Part shown: positions 22,043 to 30,374 of the stretch, piece by piece
Numbering within the stretch: the stretch's first letter is position 1
Layout of the letters: each line of letters opens with the position of its first letter
Assembly (NCBI GenBank): GCA_964465065.1
Contig: CAYXHZ010000032.1
Span: 1-35,027, forward strand
Length of the DNA stretch: 35,027 nt
Source: CAYMND01 sp964465065
GTDB taxonomy: Bacteria; Acidobacteriota; Aminicenantia; UBA2199
Direction: 5' to 3'
The notes under the pieces: model-generated
What the model saw: only the letters and a program-made list of their open reading frames with translations
Database searches by the model: none
What the model was told of the DNA's origin: nothing
Program-made: the position numbers and the translations under genes

Positions 22043-24148
22043 ATGAAAACCGATATGCCAAAAACGCAAATCAAGGTCGAGGGCATGAGCTGCACCAACT
22101 GTGCCCTGGGCATTAAAAGAAGGCTGGAAAAGGACGGTTTTGCAGAGGTCGAGGTCGATTTTTCCGGCGGTCTGGTCAGTTTCGCGGCGGTCGATGATGA
22201 TCGTCTGCAGCAAGCCAAGGAGGGTATCGCCCGCAGCGGCTACCGGGTCGTGGAAAGCGACAGCGCTTCTCCGAAACCGGTGTGGACCATCGAGGGCAAA
22301 TTCTACCTGGCGCTGCTGTTCACCGTACCCTTGCTGATCGCCATGTTTCTGCCCTGGCCGCTGCTGCACGACCCGGTTTTCCAGTTGATTTTAGCCGTAC
22401 CGGTTTATGCCGTCGGCGCCTGGCATTTCGGCCGCAGTGCCGTCAATTCGCTCAAAACCGGCGTACCCAACATGGATGTGCTGATCATCCTGGGCTCCAG
22501 CGCCGCTTTCGCTTACAGCCTGTACGGCACGGTGAACGGACTGGGCCACGATTACCAGTTCTATGAGACTTCGGCCAGCATCATCACCCTGGTTCTGCTG
22601 GGCAATCTGCTCGAGCACCGCTCCGTCAAACGGACGACTTCGGCCATAGACGAACTGGTGCGGCTGCAGAAGGTCACGGCCAAACGGATTCTGCTGACCG
22701 GTGGCGACGAAAGCATCGAACTGATCGAAGCCGACCGTATCCGTTGCGGCGACCGGTTGCTGGTCAACAGCGGCGATCAGATCCCCACCGACGGTACCGT
22801 GGACTGGGGCGAGGGCAGCGTCGACGAGGCGATGATTTCCGGTGAAAGCGTTCCCGTGGACAAATCTCCGCGTCAAAGCCTGGTGGGCGGGACGATTCTG
22901 ACCAGCGGCAGTATCAAGATGACCGCCACAGCCACCGGCCAGCAAACCGTACTGGCCCAGATCATCGAAATGGTGCGCAACGCCCAGCGGGACAAACCCA
23001 GCATGCAGCATCTGGCCGACCGCATTGCCGCGGTGTTCGTGCCGCTGGTGGTCCTGATCGCCCTGGCCACTTTTCTGCTGGCCCATTTCGCTGCCGGCGT
23101 CTCGTTTCAGCCCGCCCTGATGCGCAGCATCGCCGTTCTGGTCATCGCCTGTCCCTGTGCACTGGGCCTGGCCATTCCCACCGCCGTGGTTGTCGGTATC
23201 GGCCGGGTGGCCAAGAGCGGCATCCTGATCCGCGGCGGAAGCACACTGGAGCTCCTGGCCCGCACCCGTCGCATCGTCTTCGACAAAACCGGCACGCTGA
23301 CCACGGGCCGTTTCCGGATCGCGCGAATGGCCGTGGACGGTGTCGACGAAGAAACGGCCAAATCCATTCTGTACAGCATGGAGAAACATTCCTCACACCC
23401 GATCGCCCAGTCGATCTGCAGCACCCTGACCGACAGCGCGGCCATCGAATTCGCCGAGATATCGGAGCAGAAGGGCTTGGGACTGCAAGCCCGGGACTTG
23501 TCCGGTAATCGCTACCAGGTCGGCTCGTTTGCGACGGCGCGCCATCTGACCGATGACGACAGCCATACCGTCTATCTGATTCGGAACGATCGTCTGATCG
23601 CCTGGCTCGATGTGGAAGACGAGGTCAAAAAAGACGCCGGGCAGGTCATCGCGCACATGAAGGCGCGGGGGATCCGTACCGCCTTGCTCAGCGGCGACCG
23701 CCGGGAAAAGTGCCGGCGCTTGGCCGCCGAAATCGGCATTCAGGATGTTTTTTATGAAAAGACACCGGCCGAAAAGCTGGATTTGATCGCCGACATGACC
23801 CGTTCGGAATGTACGGCCATGGTCGGCGACGGCATCAACGACGCCCCGGCCCTGGCCAGGGCCAGTGTCGGCATATCGCTGAGTCAGGCCACGCAGATTG
23901 CCATCAAATCCGCCCAGGTTATCCTGCTCAACGGCAATCTCAGCCTCCTGCCCCGGGCTTTGGCCATCGCCCAGTCCACCCTGACCACCATCCGGCAAAA
24001 CCTGTTCTGGGCGTTCTTTTACAACATCATCGCCATTCCCGTCGCCGCCCTGGGTTGGCTCAACCCGATGATCGCCGCCGCATCCATGGCCTTTTCGGAT
24101 ATTTTCGTGGTCGGCAATTCCCTGCGCCTGCGACGGAAGCGGCTGTAA
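22043..24148 (+). CDS. copA: copper-exporting P1B-type ATPase
   Basis: A 701-residue inner-membrane pump that expels Cu(I) using ATP. One N-terminal heavy-metal-associated domain carries GMSCTNC (14-20). Membrane helices follow from about 85. The actuator has the TGES-type loop as ISGESVPVDKS (about 265-275). The ion-binding CPC is at 370-372 (IACPCALGLAIPT). D414 in DKTGTLTTG is phosphorylated, and SHPIAQS (451-457) is the P1B HP motif. GDGINDAPALA (595-605) closes the P domain. Helix 7 has YN (660-661), typical of Cu(I) pumps. Helix 8 reads MAFSDIFVVGNSLRL, where Cu pumps normally have M-x-x-S-S, so the second serine is aspartate, a mild oddity. AAGGG lies upstream of the ATG. No copper regulator or chaperone lies beside it. 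Confidence 0.92.
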   Translation: MKTDMPKTQIKVEGMSCTNCALGIKRRLEKDGFAEVEVDFSGGLVSFAAVDDDRLQQAKEGIARSGYRVVESDSASPKPVWTIEGKFYLALLFTVPLLIAMFLPWPLLHDPVFQLILAVPVYAVGAWHFGRSAVNSLKTGVPNMDVLIILGSSAAFAYSLYGTVNGLGHDYQFYETSASIITLVLLGNLLEHRSVKRTTSAIDELVRLQKVTAKRILLTGGDESIELIEADRIRCGDRLLVNSGDQIPTDGTVDWGEGSVDEAMISGESVPVDKSPRQSLVGGTILTSGSIKMTATATGQQTVLAQIIEMVRNAQRDKPSMQHLADRIAAVFVPLVVLIALATFLLAHFAAGVSFQPALMRSIAVLVIACPCALGLAIPTAVVVGIGRVAKSGILIRGGSTLELLARTRRIVFDKTGTLTTGRFRIARMAVDGVDEETAKSILYSMEKHSSHPIAQSICSTLTDSAAIEFAEISEQKGLGLQARDLSGNRYQVGSFATARHLTDDDSHTVYLIRNDRLIAWLDVEDEVKKDAGQVIAHMKARGIRTALLSGDRREKCRRLAAEIGIQDVFYEKTPAEKLDLIADMTRSECTAMVGDGINDAPALARASVGISLSQATQIAIKSAQVILLNGNLSLLPRALAIAQSTLTTIRQNLFWAFFYNIIAIPVAALGWLNPMIAAASMAFSDIFVVGNSLRLRRKRL

Positions 24149-24165
24149 ACGGCGCCTGGCCGTTC

Positions 24166-25398
24166 TCAACCGAGGATGTTGAGGAAAACCGTGATGATCA
24201 GTCCGTTGGCGAAATCGATGAAGAAGGCGCCGACCATGGGCACGACCAGGTAGGCCCGCGGCGATTTGCCGAAACGTTCGACCAGGGCGTTCATGTTGGC
24301 CATGGCGTTGGCCGTCGTGCCCATCATGAAGCCGATGAAGCCTCCGGACATGACGGCAGCTTCGTAATCCCGGCCCATGAGACGGAACACGAGCCAGTAG
24401 GCGGCCAGAGCGATCATGGCCAGTTGCGCCAGCAGCATGACGATCAGAGGCAGCATCAGACCGGCCAGTTCCCAGAGACGCAGGGTCATCAGGGCCATGA
24501 CCAGAAACAGGGACAGGGATACGTTGCCGATGTCGTCGATGGTTTTCTGGGATACGGCCAGCAGGCCGGTCCAGTCATCGAAATTGCGGATGACGGCGGC
24601 CACGAACATGGCGCCGATGTAGGCTGGCAGGGTCAGACCGATTCCGGTGAACAGGCGGCTGAGCCAGTAGCCGCCCCACATGGCCGAAAGAATCAGGACC
24701 ACGCTCTTGAGCAGGCTGTAGCTCTCCTTGTCTTCGCCGGCCAGGGCGTTGTTTTCCGGTTCCGGCAGCAGCGGTTCGATCAATTCGGGGGCGGCCTTGT
24801 TCTCGACCTGTGCGCCGCCCGGTCTGGGGGTTGGCAACCGGAAACGCTCGATCAGACGGGTACCCACCGGTCCGCCGATCAGACCGCCGGAAACGATGCC
24901 GAACATGGCGGCGGCGATGGCGAAGCTGGCCGCTCCGTTAACACCGGCCTTCTCGAACAGGGGAGCGAACGCCAGCCCGGTGGCCGGTCCTCCGGTCAGG
25001 GTGACCGAGCCGCTGAGGACACCGAACAGCGGGTTGATGCCGAACGGCAGGCTGACCAGCCAGCCGAGCAGGTTCTGAACGACGGCGAAAACCGTCGAGA
25101 TCAGGAAAAAACGCAGTACCTGCGGGCCGCCGATCCTCAGCAGCGACAGACTGGCTCCAAAGCCGATGGTGGTGAAGAAAGCGATCATCAGGGGTTCTTG
25201 CAGCAATGTATCGAACTTGATCAGACTGAGCCCGTCGCGGCGGGTCAGCAGCAGGAGCAGGGCCACGAGCAGACCGCCGACCACCGGAGCGGGGATGTTG
25301 TAGCGGGACAGTGGCCTGATCAGCCGGCAGAGACCGTAACCGACGAACAGGGCGAGACCGCCGAAGGCCAGGGTGTGAACGAAATTCAGTGACAGCAT
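24166..25398 (-). CDS. gltS: sodium/glutamate symporter
   Basis: 410 residues, inner membrane, about ten helices in two inverted repeats. Family features are YNIPAPVVGGLLVALL near residue 33, FFTTIGFGASLSLLRIGGPQ, GSVTLTGGPATGLAFAPLFE (first re-entrant GG-x-G segment), FGIVSGGLIGGPVGTRLI, and in the second half PAYIGAMFVAAVIRN, FIGFMMGTTANAMANMNAL and VVPMVGAFFIDFANGLII. A polar linker (about 215-250) separates the halves. The start at 25398 is chosen because the membrane protein begins there and CGGAGG lies 11 bases upstream. It would supply glutamate by Na+ symport, in line with amino-acid use suggested by the neighbouring peptidases. It converges with copA across 17 bp that form an AACGGC/GCCGTT dyad. 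Confidence 0.9.
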   Translation of the reverse strand: MLSLNFVHTLAFGGLALFVGYGLCRLIRPLSRYNIPAPVVGGLLVALLLLLTRRDGLSLIKFDTLLQEPLMIAFFTTIGFGASLSLLRIGGPQVLRFFLISTVFAVVQNLLGWLVSLPFGINPLFGVLSGSVTLTGGPATGLAFAPLFEKAGVNGAASFAIAAAMFGIVSGGLIGGPVGTRLIERFRLPTPRPGGAQVENKAAPELIEPLLPEPENNALAGEDKESYSLLKSVVLILSAMWGGYWLSRLFTGIGLTLPAYIGAMFVAAVIRNFDDWTGLLAVSQKTIDDIGNVSLSLFLVMALMTLRLWELAGLMLPLIVMLLAQLAMIALAAYWLVFRLMGRDYEAAVMSGGFIGFMMGTTANAMANMNALVERFGKSPRAYLVVPMVGAFFIDFANGLIITVFLNILG

Positions 25399-25544
25399 CG
25401 GATTGCATACCTCCGGGAATTGATGGTCGGAATGATGTGTAAGCCAGAGGATAACACAGCGCCATGAAAAAATCGATCGGGGACCGGCCGCCCGGTTCAG
25501 CACCGCTCCGGGCCGGGTCCGGTCCGGGATTGAACTGCGATTTG

Positions 25545-25553
25545 TGCTATAAT
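25545..25553 (+). promoter_or_regulatory. extended -10 promoter of the zinc-ribbon gene
   Basis: TGCTATAAT (25545-25553) is a perfect extended -10 element, with no good -35 needed. Transcription would start near 25560, and the leader contains GGAGG about nine bases before the ATG at 25601. Confidence 0.55.
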
Positions 25554-25600
25554 ATCGGTATGATTCAAGGAACTGATCCCGGAACTGGAGGCGAAAGACC

Positions 25601-26284
25601 ATGGCCAAGCGTAAAATGAAATTTCATGTGCAAACCCGGCAGAAAACGGATCGGCCAGAGCTGCTTGCGGCCGATGGCTACCTGGTGGACGGCCGCGCCC
25701 ATTGCCCGCACTGCGGACGGGCGGACCTGACACTGGTTTCGCATTTCTTCGCCAACCCTCCCGGTCCTTTCCCTTCCGATCAGGCCGAGGATCGGTACCT
25801 CAAGCTGGAATTGCGCTGCAACGCCTGTCTGGCCACCTTCACCGAGGTCAGCGAAAAACAGTACCACCACAGTACGGACCTGCAGGGAACCCGGCAGGGC
25901 CTCGGCGGCGACGAAATCAAACATTGCCCGTATTGCGGGGCGGAAAACCTGCTCCTGGACAGTGCGGCCATCCATTTCAGCGGCGACGGTCAATACAGCC
26001 AGAAGGTGTTCTGTGTGGATTGCAAGCGTCATCACCTGGAATGGTCCGAATACCGTTTTCTGACGCTGGAATCCTGGGATGGCGTCAGCCATTACCAGAA
26101 GTTGTACGACAATATCCGGAAACGTCAGGAAGCTTTGGCCCTGCAACTGCACCACCGCGGTCAGGCGCTGCATACCTCCCAGGCCTACCGGATCAATCAG
26201 CAGCTCATCGATCGCATCCGCGAAACCCGTCTGGAAAAACCGTCGCAGTACGACATCCTGCCCACGCGTCTGCAGTCCGGTTGA
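25601..26284 (+). CDS. zinc-ribbon protein with four CxxC pairs, function unknown
   Basis: A 227-residue soluble protein. It contains four knuckle-like pairs: CPHC (residues 35-38), CNAC (73-76), CPYC (108-111) and CVDC (138-141). This is most simply read as two zinc ribbons, each made of two CxxC pairs about 35 residues apart. The repeat is visible at the sequence level: pair, hydrophobic strand, an FF or FSG segment, strand, pair. The C-terminal part (about 160-227) is basic and helical (LYDNIRKRQEALALQL, INQQLIDRIRETRL). Such double ribbons often bind nucleic acid or act as scaffolds, but no specific family is recognised. GGAGG precedes the ATG. It is convergent with the DUF4037 gene, 15 bp apart. 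Confidence 0.75.
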   Translation: MAKRKMKFHVQTRQKTDRPELLAADGYLVDGRAHCPHCGRADLTLVSHFFANPPGPFPSDQAEDRYLKLELRCNACLATFTEVSEKQYHHSTDLQGTRQGLGGDEIKHCPYCGAENLLLDSAAIHFSGDGQYSQKVFCVDCKRHHLEWSEYRFLTLESWDGVSHYQKLYDNIRKRQEALALQLHHRGQALHTSQAYRINQQLIDRIRETRLEKPSQYDILPTRLQSG

Positions 26285-26299
26285 AGAAGGGCGGCTTGT

Positions 26300-27265
26300 T
26301 CAGCCTGTCCCCCAAGGCATGGCGCGGATCTGCGGATCCTGGATCAGGTCCTGGATCACCGGGGCGTGTTTCATCAGCAACGAGCTGCTGGAACTGCTGA
26401 GTCCCTGATCGTTGAGTGCGCCGATCAACTGGACGGCGCATTCCTCGATGTTGTCCAGACGGTCCTGGTTGCGGGCGTTCTGGCTGTCACCCGGTGGTTC
26501 GCTCAGCCGTTCCAGCAGATCGGCGATTTGCGGACCGGGTGTCTCGAGTCCCTTCAGGCCGCGGTGCATCCATTTGTAGAAGGGTTTGTAGCGTTTCTGC
26601 AGGAGGTAGGTCAGCGAGCAGGCGGCATGGATGAAACGGGCCAGGGCATGATTGGCGGAAACGACGTCGCCGCGCTGCAGGGAGCGGGGATAGTTGTATT
26701 GGCCGTCCTGGGCCAGACTGACGCAACGGGCGGCAATCTTCTTGAGGCGAACATCCTCGGGGTAATAATCCAGCAGGTGATTGCGGAAATCGGAAAAACT
26801 GCCCAGAGGGTCGTGAAAAACCTTGCCGTTGGTGCAGACAGCCAGATACTCTTCGGGCAACTTCAGCCAGTCGTTCAGGTTTTGCGGCCGGGAGCCTCGT
26901 CCCAGAAACCGTTGGAAAAAAACCGGGGTGGAAAACACTCCCCGCCGCTGCGGGCTGTCCGCGTCCGGGATGTGTCGGCCCGTTTCCAGGCGGATCAGTT
27001 CCTGGTAGGCTAGTTGCAGGCTGGGACCCAGACTGTCGAAATCGTCCGGTTCCAGCCACAGGCAGAAGCCGGTTTCCCAGTCGTGATCCCGGGACAGGTG
27101 GTCGTCAAAGCCGAAGCATTCCGAACCTTCCCCGACCAGGCCGGCTGCGGTCAGCTCGACCTGGTCGGGGAACAGACGGCGCAGCATGGGCAGGCCGGCC
27201 TGGTAAAAGAACTGTTCGGCCGATTGCAAACCCGTGCGGCTGCGTTGGTGTGGATTCATGCTCAT
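26300..27265 (-). CDS. DUF4037 protein (nucleotidyltransferase-fold), last gene of the HPAD cluster
   Basis: 321 residues from the ATG at 27265. A TTG at 27277 is an alternative start, and neither has a good ribosome-binding site. About residues 40-75 read GLVGEGSECFGFDDHLSRDHDW, which recalls the G-S-x(n)-D-x-D active site of nucleotidyltransferases and is the hallmark of DUF4037. A kinase- or HEPN-like helical remainder follows, including WLKLPEEYLAVCTNGKVFHD, FRNHLLDYYPEDVRLKKIAA and ACSLTYLLQKRYKPFYKWMH. A serine run (GLSSSSSSLL) lies near the C-terminus. The molecular function is not established. It follows the DUF4125 gene by 32 bp and probably shares its transcript, suggesting a joint role connected with the glycyl-radical enzyme cluster. 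Confidence 0.78.
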   Translation of the reverse strand: MSMNPHQRSRTGLQSAEQFFYQAGLPMLRRLFPDQVELTAAGLVGEGSECFGFDDHLSRDHDWETGFCLWLEPDDFDSLGPSLQLAYQELIRLETGRHIPDADSPQRRGVFSTPVFFQRFLGRGSRPQNLNDWLKLPEEYLAVCTNGKVFHDPLGSFSDFRNHLLDYYPEDVRLKKIAARCVSLAQDGQYNYPRSLQRGDVVSANHALARFIHAACSLTYLLQKRYKPFYKWMHRGLKGLETPGPQIADLLERLSEPPGDSQNARNQDRLDNIEECAVQLIGALNDQGLSSSSSSLLMKHAPVIQDLIQDPQIRAMPWGTG

Positions 27266-27297
27266 GGCTTTGTACAAAATCGGGACTCGGGGGCCGC

Positions 27298-27876
27298 TTA
27301 TACCTGTTCCTTCCCGGGCTGGGCGCTGTACTTTTGTTCAACCTCGTCGAGCGATCGATAGCCCATACGGCGGAACAGATTGCAGTAACGGAGTTCCGGC
27401 AGGTTCAGCTGGCGGACCTGAGCCTCCTGCACATTTTGCCAGAGCAGCTCCAAAGTCGGGTCGGAGTAGGTCTCCAGTTCGCAGATGAGGTAATTGCGGA
27501 AACTGTTCTCGTCACCGCGTATGGTGTGCGGGTAGCGCTTGCGGAGTTCGTTCATCCAGGCGCATTCGACTTCGGCGATCTGGTAAATTCTCGGGTTGTC
27601 CTTGAGCTGAGGGATCTGGCCTTCCATGCGGGCGTATTTCTCGGTCACCAGGTTGCGTTCCATTTCGACGGCCACCTGCAGGTCCTGGAGATAGGAGGAC
27701 AATGTGGCCGCTGGCAAGACGCTGTGGTGCATCCAGCGCATGACCTTGAAGGTGTCCGGCTGATCCTGGCAGGATGCTCCCTCTCCGGGCCGGACCTTGA
27801 CGGCTTGGAACATCTGCAGCTCCAGCGTTACGATGGCCTCGATGATGGCCCATTTGTCTTCTTTTTTTTCGTTCAT
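27298..27876 (-). CDS. DUF4125 protein
   Basis: A 192-residue soluble helical protein. Recognisable DUF4125 segments are WAIIEAIVTLELQMFQAVK, TFKVMRWMHHSVLP, NLVTEKYARMEGQIP, YQIAEVECAWMNELRKRYP and YLICELETYSDPTLELLW. No catalytic motif is assigned, although the paired E/W/M residues in the first helix and the MHHS motif are striking. The ATG follows GAGGAGAG. It lies between the porin and DUF4037 genes and is separated from the porin by a 114-bp gap with two strong hairpins, so its expression level may differ from the genes above. From memory, DUF4125 and DUF4037 occur next to each other or fused in other bacteria, which supports a two-component function. Confidence 0.75.
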   Translation of the reverse strand: MNEKKEDKWAIIEAIVTLELQMFQAVKVRPGEGASCQDQPDTFKVMRWMHHSVLPAATLSSYLQDLQVAVEMERNLVTEKYARMEGQIPQLKDNPRIYQIAEVECAWMNELRKRYPHTIRGDENSFRNYLICELETYSDPTLELLWQNVQEAQVRQLNLPELRYCNLFRRMGYRSLDEVEQKYSAQPGKEQV

Positions 27877-27894
27877 GATCTCTCCTCGATCGAT

Positions 27895-27934
27895 CTGCCC
27901 CTTCGGGCAGTCGACCGGCTCCGGAAGGAGCCGG
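27895..27934 (-). other. tandem intercistronic hairpins
   Basis: Two adjacent stems in the leader of the DUF4125 gene: CTGCCC/GGGCAG with a 4-base loop (27895-27910) and CCGGCTCC/GGAGCCGG with a TTCC loop in the RNA (27915-27934). No T tract follows, so they look like RNA-stability or attenuation elements rather than terminators. Confidence 0.6.
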
Positions 27935-27990
27935 CCTGTGTATGGTTCGGTGGGAATTGATGGTCGGGGCGATCCAGCCGCCGATGCGGG

Positions 27991-29295
27991 TCAATACTTC
28001 AGCAGCAGTTCGAATCGGAACCAATTGTAGGGATCGACCAGTTCCTTGTAAAAACTGCCGGGCCAGAAATGTTCCCAGACGAAATGACCGCTCAGATGGG
28101 CGTTGATCGTGTAGTTCAGTCGCGAGACCAGCAATTCGCCGCGATGACGGCCTTCTCCCATGATGGCGGCGAAGGAGGTCGTGGCTGTTCCGTCCTGGGG
28201 GGCGTTGAGGAAGTACAAGTTGGAAGTGGCGTTGACGGCGCTGCCGAACTCGGCCTTGACTCCGAGGAAGATGGCGCTCAGGTTGGTCCAGTAGGCCACC
28301 CGGTTTTCCCGGATCAGGGTGTAGATGTAGGATTCGCTCCATTTGGGCCAGCGGCTCCAAATCGGGTTCCAGGCTTCCAGGTCCTCGGTTTGCGGATCGT
28401 CGCCGCTCAAATAGATACCGCCCAGGGTGATACTGCGCAGGCAGGGCATATTCTTATTCAGGGAGTAATCCAGGTGGAAATGGCCGCCGAAGGCCTTGCG
28501 GTCCGCCTGGCCGGCCGTTCCGTTCTGCAGGGCCGCTTCGCTGGTCAGCGACAATTGATTCAGCAGCGGGATTTTGATCTGGACGCCCAGGGTGTTGGTG
28601 CCGGATTCGACGGGGTTGGCGGCGTTGGCTTCGGTATCCTTGCGGAAGTAGTAGGCCTGCAGTCCGATTTTTCGGATGGTTCCCTGGTAGTAGAGTCCGA
28701 TGCCGGTGTTGGCCTGCTCCTCGAGTACCTGGGCGGGATCGAGTTCGTTGAGGATCGGCAGCCAGTTGTCGGTGTTCGGGACGTGGGAGACGAACAGGGT
28801 CAGATTGTGGTTCTGGTTGAAGGCGTAATCGGCGCGGATGGCGTTGAAATAACTGGAGCGGGAACCGTCGACGGGGCTGCCGTCCAGGCAGACGAACCCT
28901 TCGCCGAAGATGAGATTCTGCCTGCCGACGGTCAGCGACAGGCCGGTGTCGGCGATGGCTTTCCATTTGAAGTACAGCTGATCGACGAACAACTCGCTGA
29001 TGCCGTTGCTGCGGTTTTTGGGACTGAGCCAGCTGCGGAATTCGTTGGCCAGTCCGAGCTTGATTTCCAGGTTGGCTTTCGGTGTCCAGATCAGGCCGAA
29101 GGTGGTGTAGTGGCGGGTGTACGACCAGGCGTCCGCCGCCGTATCGTCCAGGTTGATGCTGTTGTCGAAGGTCTCGATGCGGGTTCTCTCGGTGAAATAG
29201 AATTTCAACGGTTTCACCTTGACTGGCGTTTCCTGTCCGGTAATGCCCAGGCTGGCCACCGTCAGCAGCAGTAAAGTCAGCGCGATCTTTTTCAT
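27991..29295 (-). CDS. outer-membrane porin-like beta-barrel (alginate-export type)
   Basis: 434 residues from the ATG at 29295 (AGGAG upstream; a longer frame reaches 29331). The signal peptide is MKKIALTLLLLTVASLGITG. The mature protein alternates hydrophobic and polar residues in short strands with aromatic girdles: KFYFTERTRIETFD, YTRHYTTFGLIWTPKANLEI, LSLTVGRQNLIFGEGFV, NHNLTLFVSHVPNTDNW, and a final strand NWFRFELLLKY ending in an aromatic residue, as the BAM complex requires. The overall pattern matches the alginate export/OprD-like family (Alginate_exp). It is placed after the activase gene in the HPAD cluster, so it may admit arylacetates or release cresol across the outer membrane. 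That is inference, and the solute is unproven. Confidence 0.78.
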   Translation of the reverse strand: MKKIALTLLLLTVASLGITGQETPVKVKPLKFYFTERTRIETFDNSINLDDTAADAWSYTRHYTTFGLIWTPKANLEIKLGLANEFRSWLSPKNRSNGISELFVDQLYFKWKAIADTGLSLTVGRQNLIFGEGFVCLDGSPVDGSRSSYFNAIRADYAFNQNHNLTLFVSHVPNTDNWLPILNELDPAQVLEEQANTGIGLYYQGTIRKIGLQAYYFRKDTEANAANPVESGTNTLGVQIKIPLLNQLSLTSEAALQNGTAGQADRKAFGGHFHLDYSLNKNMPCLRSITLGGIYLSGDDPQTEDLEAWNPIWSRWPKWSESYIYTLIRENRVAYWTNLSAIFLGVKAEFGSAVNATSNLYFLNAPQDGTATTSFAAIMGEGRHRGELLVSRLNYTINAHLSGHFVWEHFWPGSFYKELVDPYNWFRFELLLKY

Positions 29296-29356
29296 GGTCT
29301 TGTCTCCTGTTGGGGTAGATAGCGGCCGCACCCCCGAAGGCGTACGACCGTGGATT

Positions 29357-30337
29357 TTAAAAAGGGGTTTCGTAACCGATGAAGCAATACAGACCTTGTT
29401 TTTTCACTATGGCCTGCAGGTGCTGCATATGCTCCTGCGTGGGAGGTTTGGTTTCCAGGAAAGTGTAAGAGCGGCCCAGTTGCCGGTACTTGGATTCTCC
29501 CAGGCGGTGAAAGGGCAGCAGATTGATGACTTCCAGACCGGATTCCTTGACGAAACGGGCTGATTCCTCGATGTTGTCGTCGGAGTCGTTGACACCTGGA
29601 ATGACGGGGATGCGCGGCACGACGACTCCGTTCCACCAGTCGGCCCGACCCATGCGCTGTATATTCTCCAGAATCAGACGGTTGTCGACACCGGTCAGAT
29701 TCCGGTGTTTTTCCGGGTTCATATGCTTGATGTCCGTGAAAACCCAGTCCACGTAGCGGATGGCCTCCATGAAGTAATCGCTGTCCAGGCAGCTGGTGGT
29801 CTCGATGGTCACATGGATATAGGAATCCTTGCACTTCTTGAGCGTGGGCAGCATGAACGCCCTCTGCAGCAGCGGCTCGCCGCCGCTGAAGGTCACGCCG
29901 CCCTTGGCGCCCCAGAACATGCGGTCCCGTTCAAAGACCTTCATCAGCTCGGGGATGGTGTAATACCGACCGCTGACGCTGTTGCCTTCGTGCAGGCATA
30001 CCGCCGAGCACTCGTGGCTGAGGCACCTGTCGCAATTGCTTCGGTCGAAACTCGTCACGCCGTCGACGACGGAGATCGCTCCGTGGGGGCAGGCGGCCAG
30101 GCAGGCGCCGCACTTGACGCATTTCACCTCGCTGTGCAGCAGGACGGGATGGTGGAACAAACCTTCGGGGTTGCAGCACCAGACGCAGCTCAGGGGGCAG
30201 CCGCTCATGAACACGGTGGTCCGGGCTCCCGGTCCGTCGTGAACCGAATGGGCCTGAATGCTGAACACCAGGCCCCGCGGCTCTGCTGCAGCGGATGCCC
30301 CGACGATAGGTTGCTTATCCGTATTTTCCGTTTTCAT
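29357..30337 (-). CDS. hpdA: glycyl-radical enzyme activating protein (HPAD activase type)
   Basis: A 326-residue radical-SAM enzyme that abstracts hydrogen from the glycine (G879) of the partner decarboxylase. The radical-SAM cluster motif C-x3-C-x2-C is C47, C51, C54 in GCPLSCVWCCNPEG. Two extra [4Fe-4S] motifs follow, as in the HPAD, glycerol dehydratase and benzylsuccinate synthase activases: C73/C76/C79/C83 (CVKCGACLAACP) and C102/C105/C110/C114. FSGGEPLLQ is the SAM-binding GGEP, and DWVFTDIKHMNPEKHRNLTG matches the activase D-x-K-H-x-D/N-x-x-x-H segment. TAGGAGG lies five bases before the ATG. It is in the same operon as its substrate enzyme, 37 bp after the transporter gene. Confidence 0.92.
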   Translation of the reverse strand: MKTENTDKQPIVGASAAAEPRGLVFSIQAHSVHDGPGARTTVFMSGCPLSCVWCCNPEGLFHHPVLLHSEVKCVKCGACLAACPHGAISVVDGVTSFDRSNCDRCLSHECSAVCLHEGNSVSGRYYTIPELMKVFERDRMFWGAKGGVTFSGGEPLLQRAFMLPTLKKCKDSYIHVTIETTSCLDSDYFMEAIRYVDWVFTDIKHMNPEKHRNLTGVDNRLILENIQRMGRADWWNGVVVPRIPVIPGVNDSDDNIEESARFVKESGLEVINLLPFHRLGESKYRQLGRSYTFLETKPPTQEHMQHLQAIVKKQGLYCFIGYETPF

Positions 30338-30374
30338 CGTGCCTCCTACGGTCGGGGTCCGCCGTCATGCCCGA

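Noticed and set aside
24148..24164. AACGGC/GCCGTT dyad between copA and gltS as a bidirectional terminator
   Set aside because: Only six base pairs and no T tract on either side; too weak to annotate.
25415..25430. 16-bp exact repeat GGGAATTGATGGTCGG also at 27952-27967
   Set aside because: Both copies lie in leaders of minus-strand genes (gltS, DUF4125), but one such match in 35 kb is not far from chance and no symmetry or wider similarity surrounds it.
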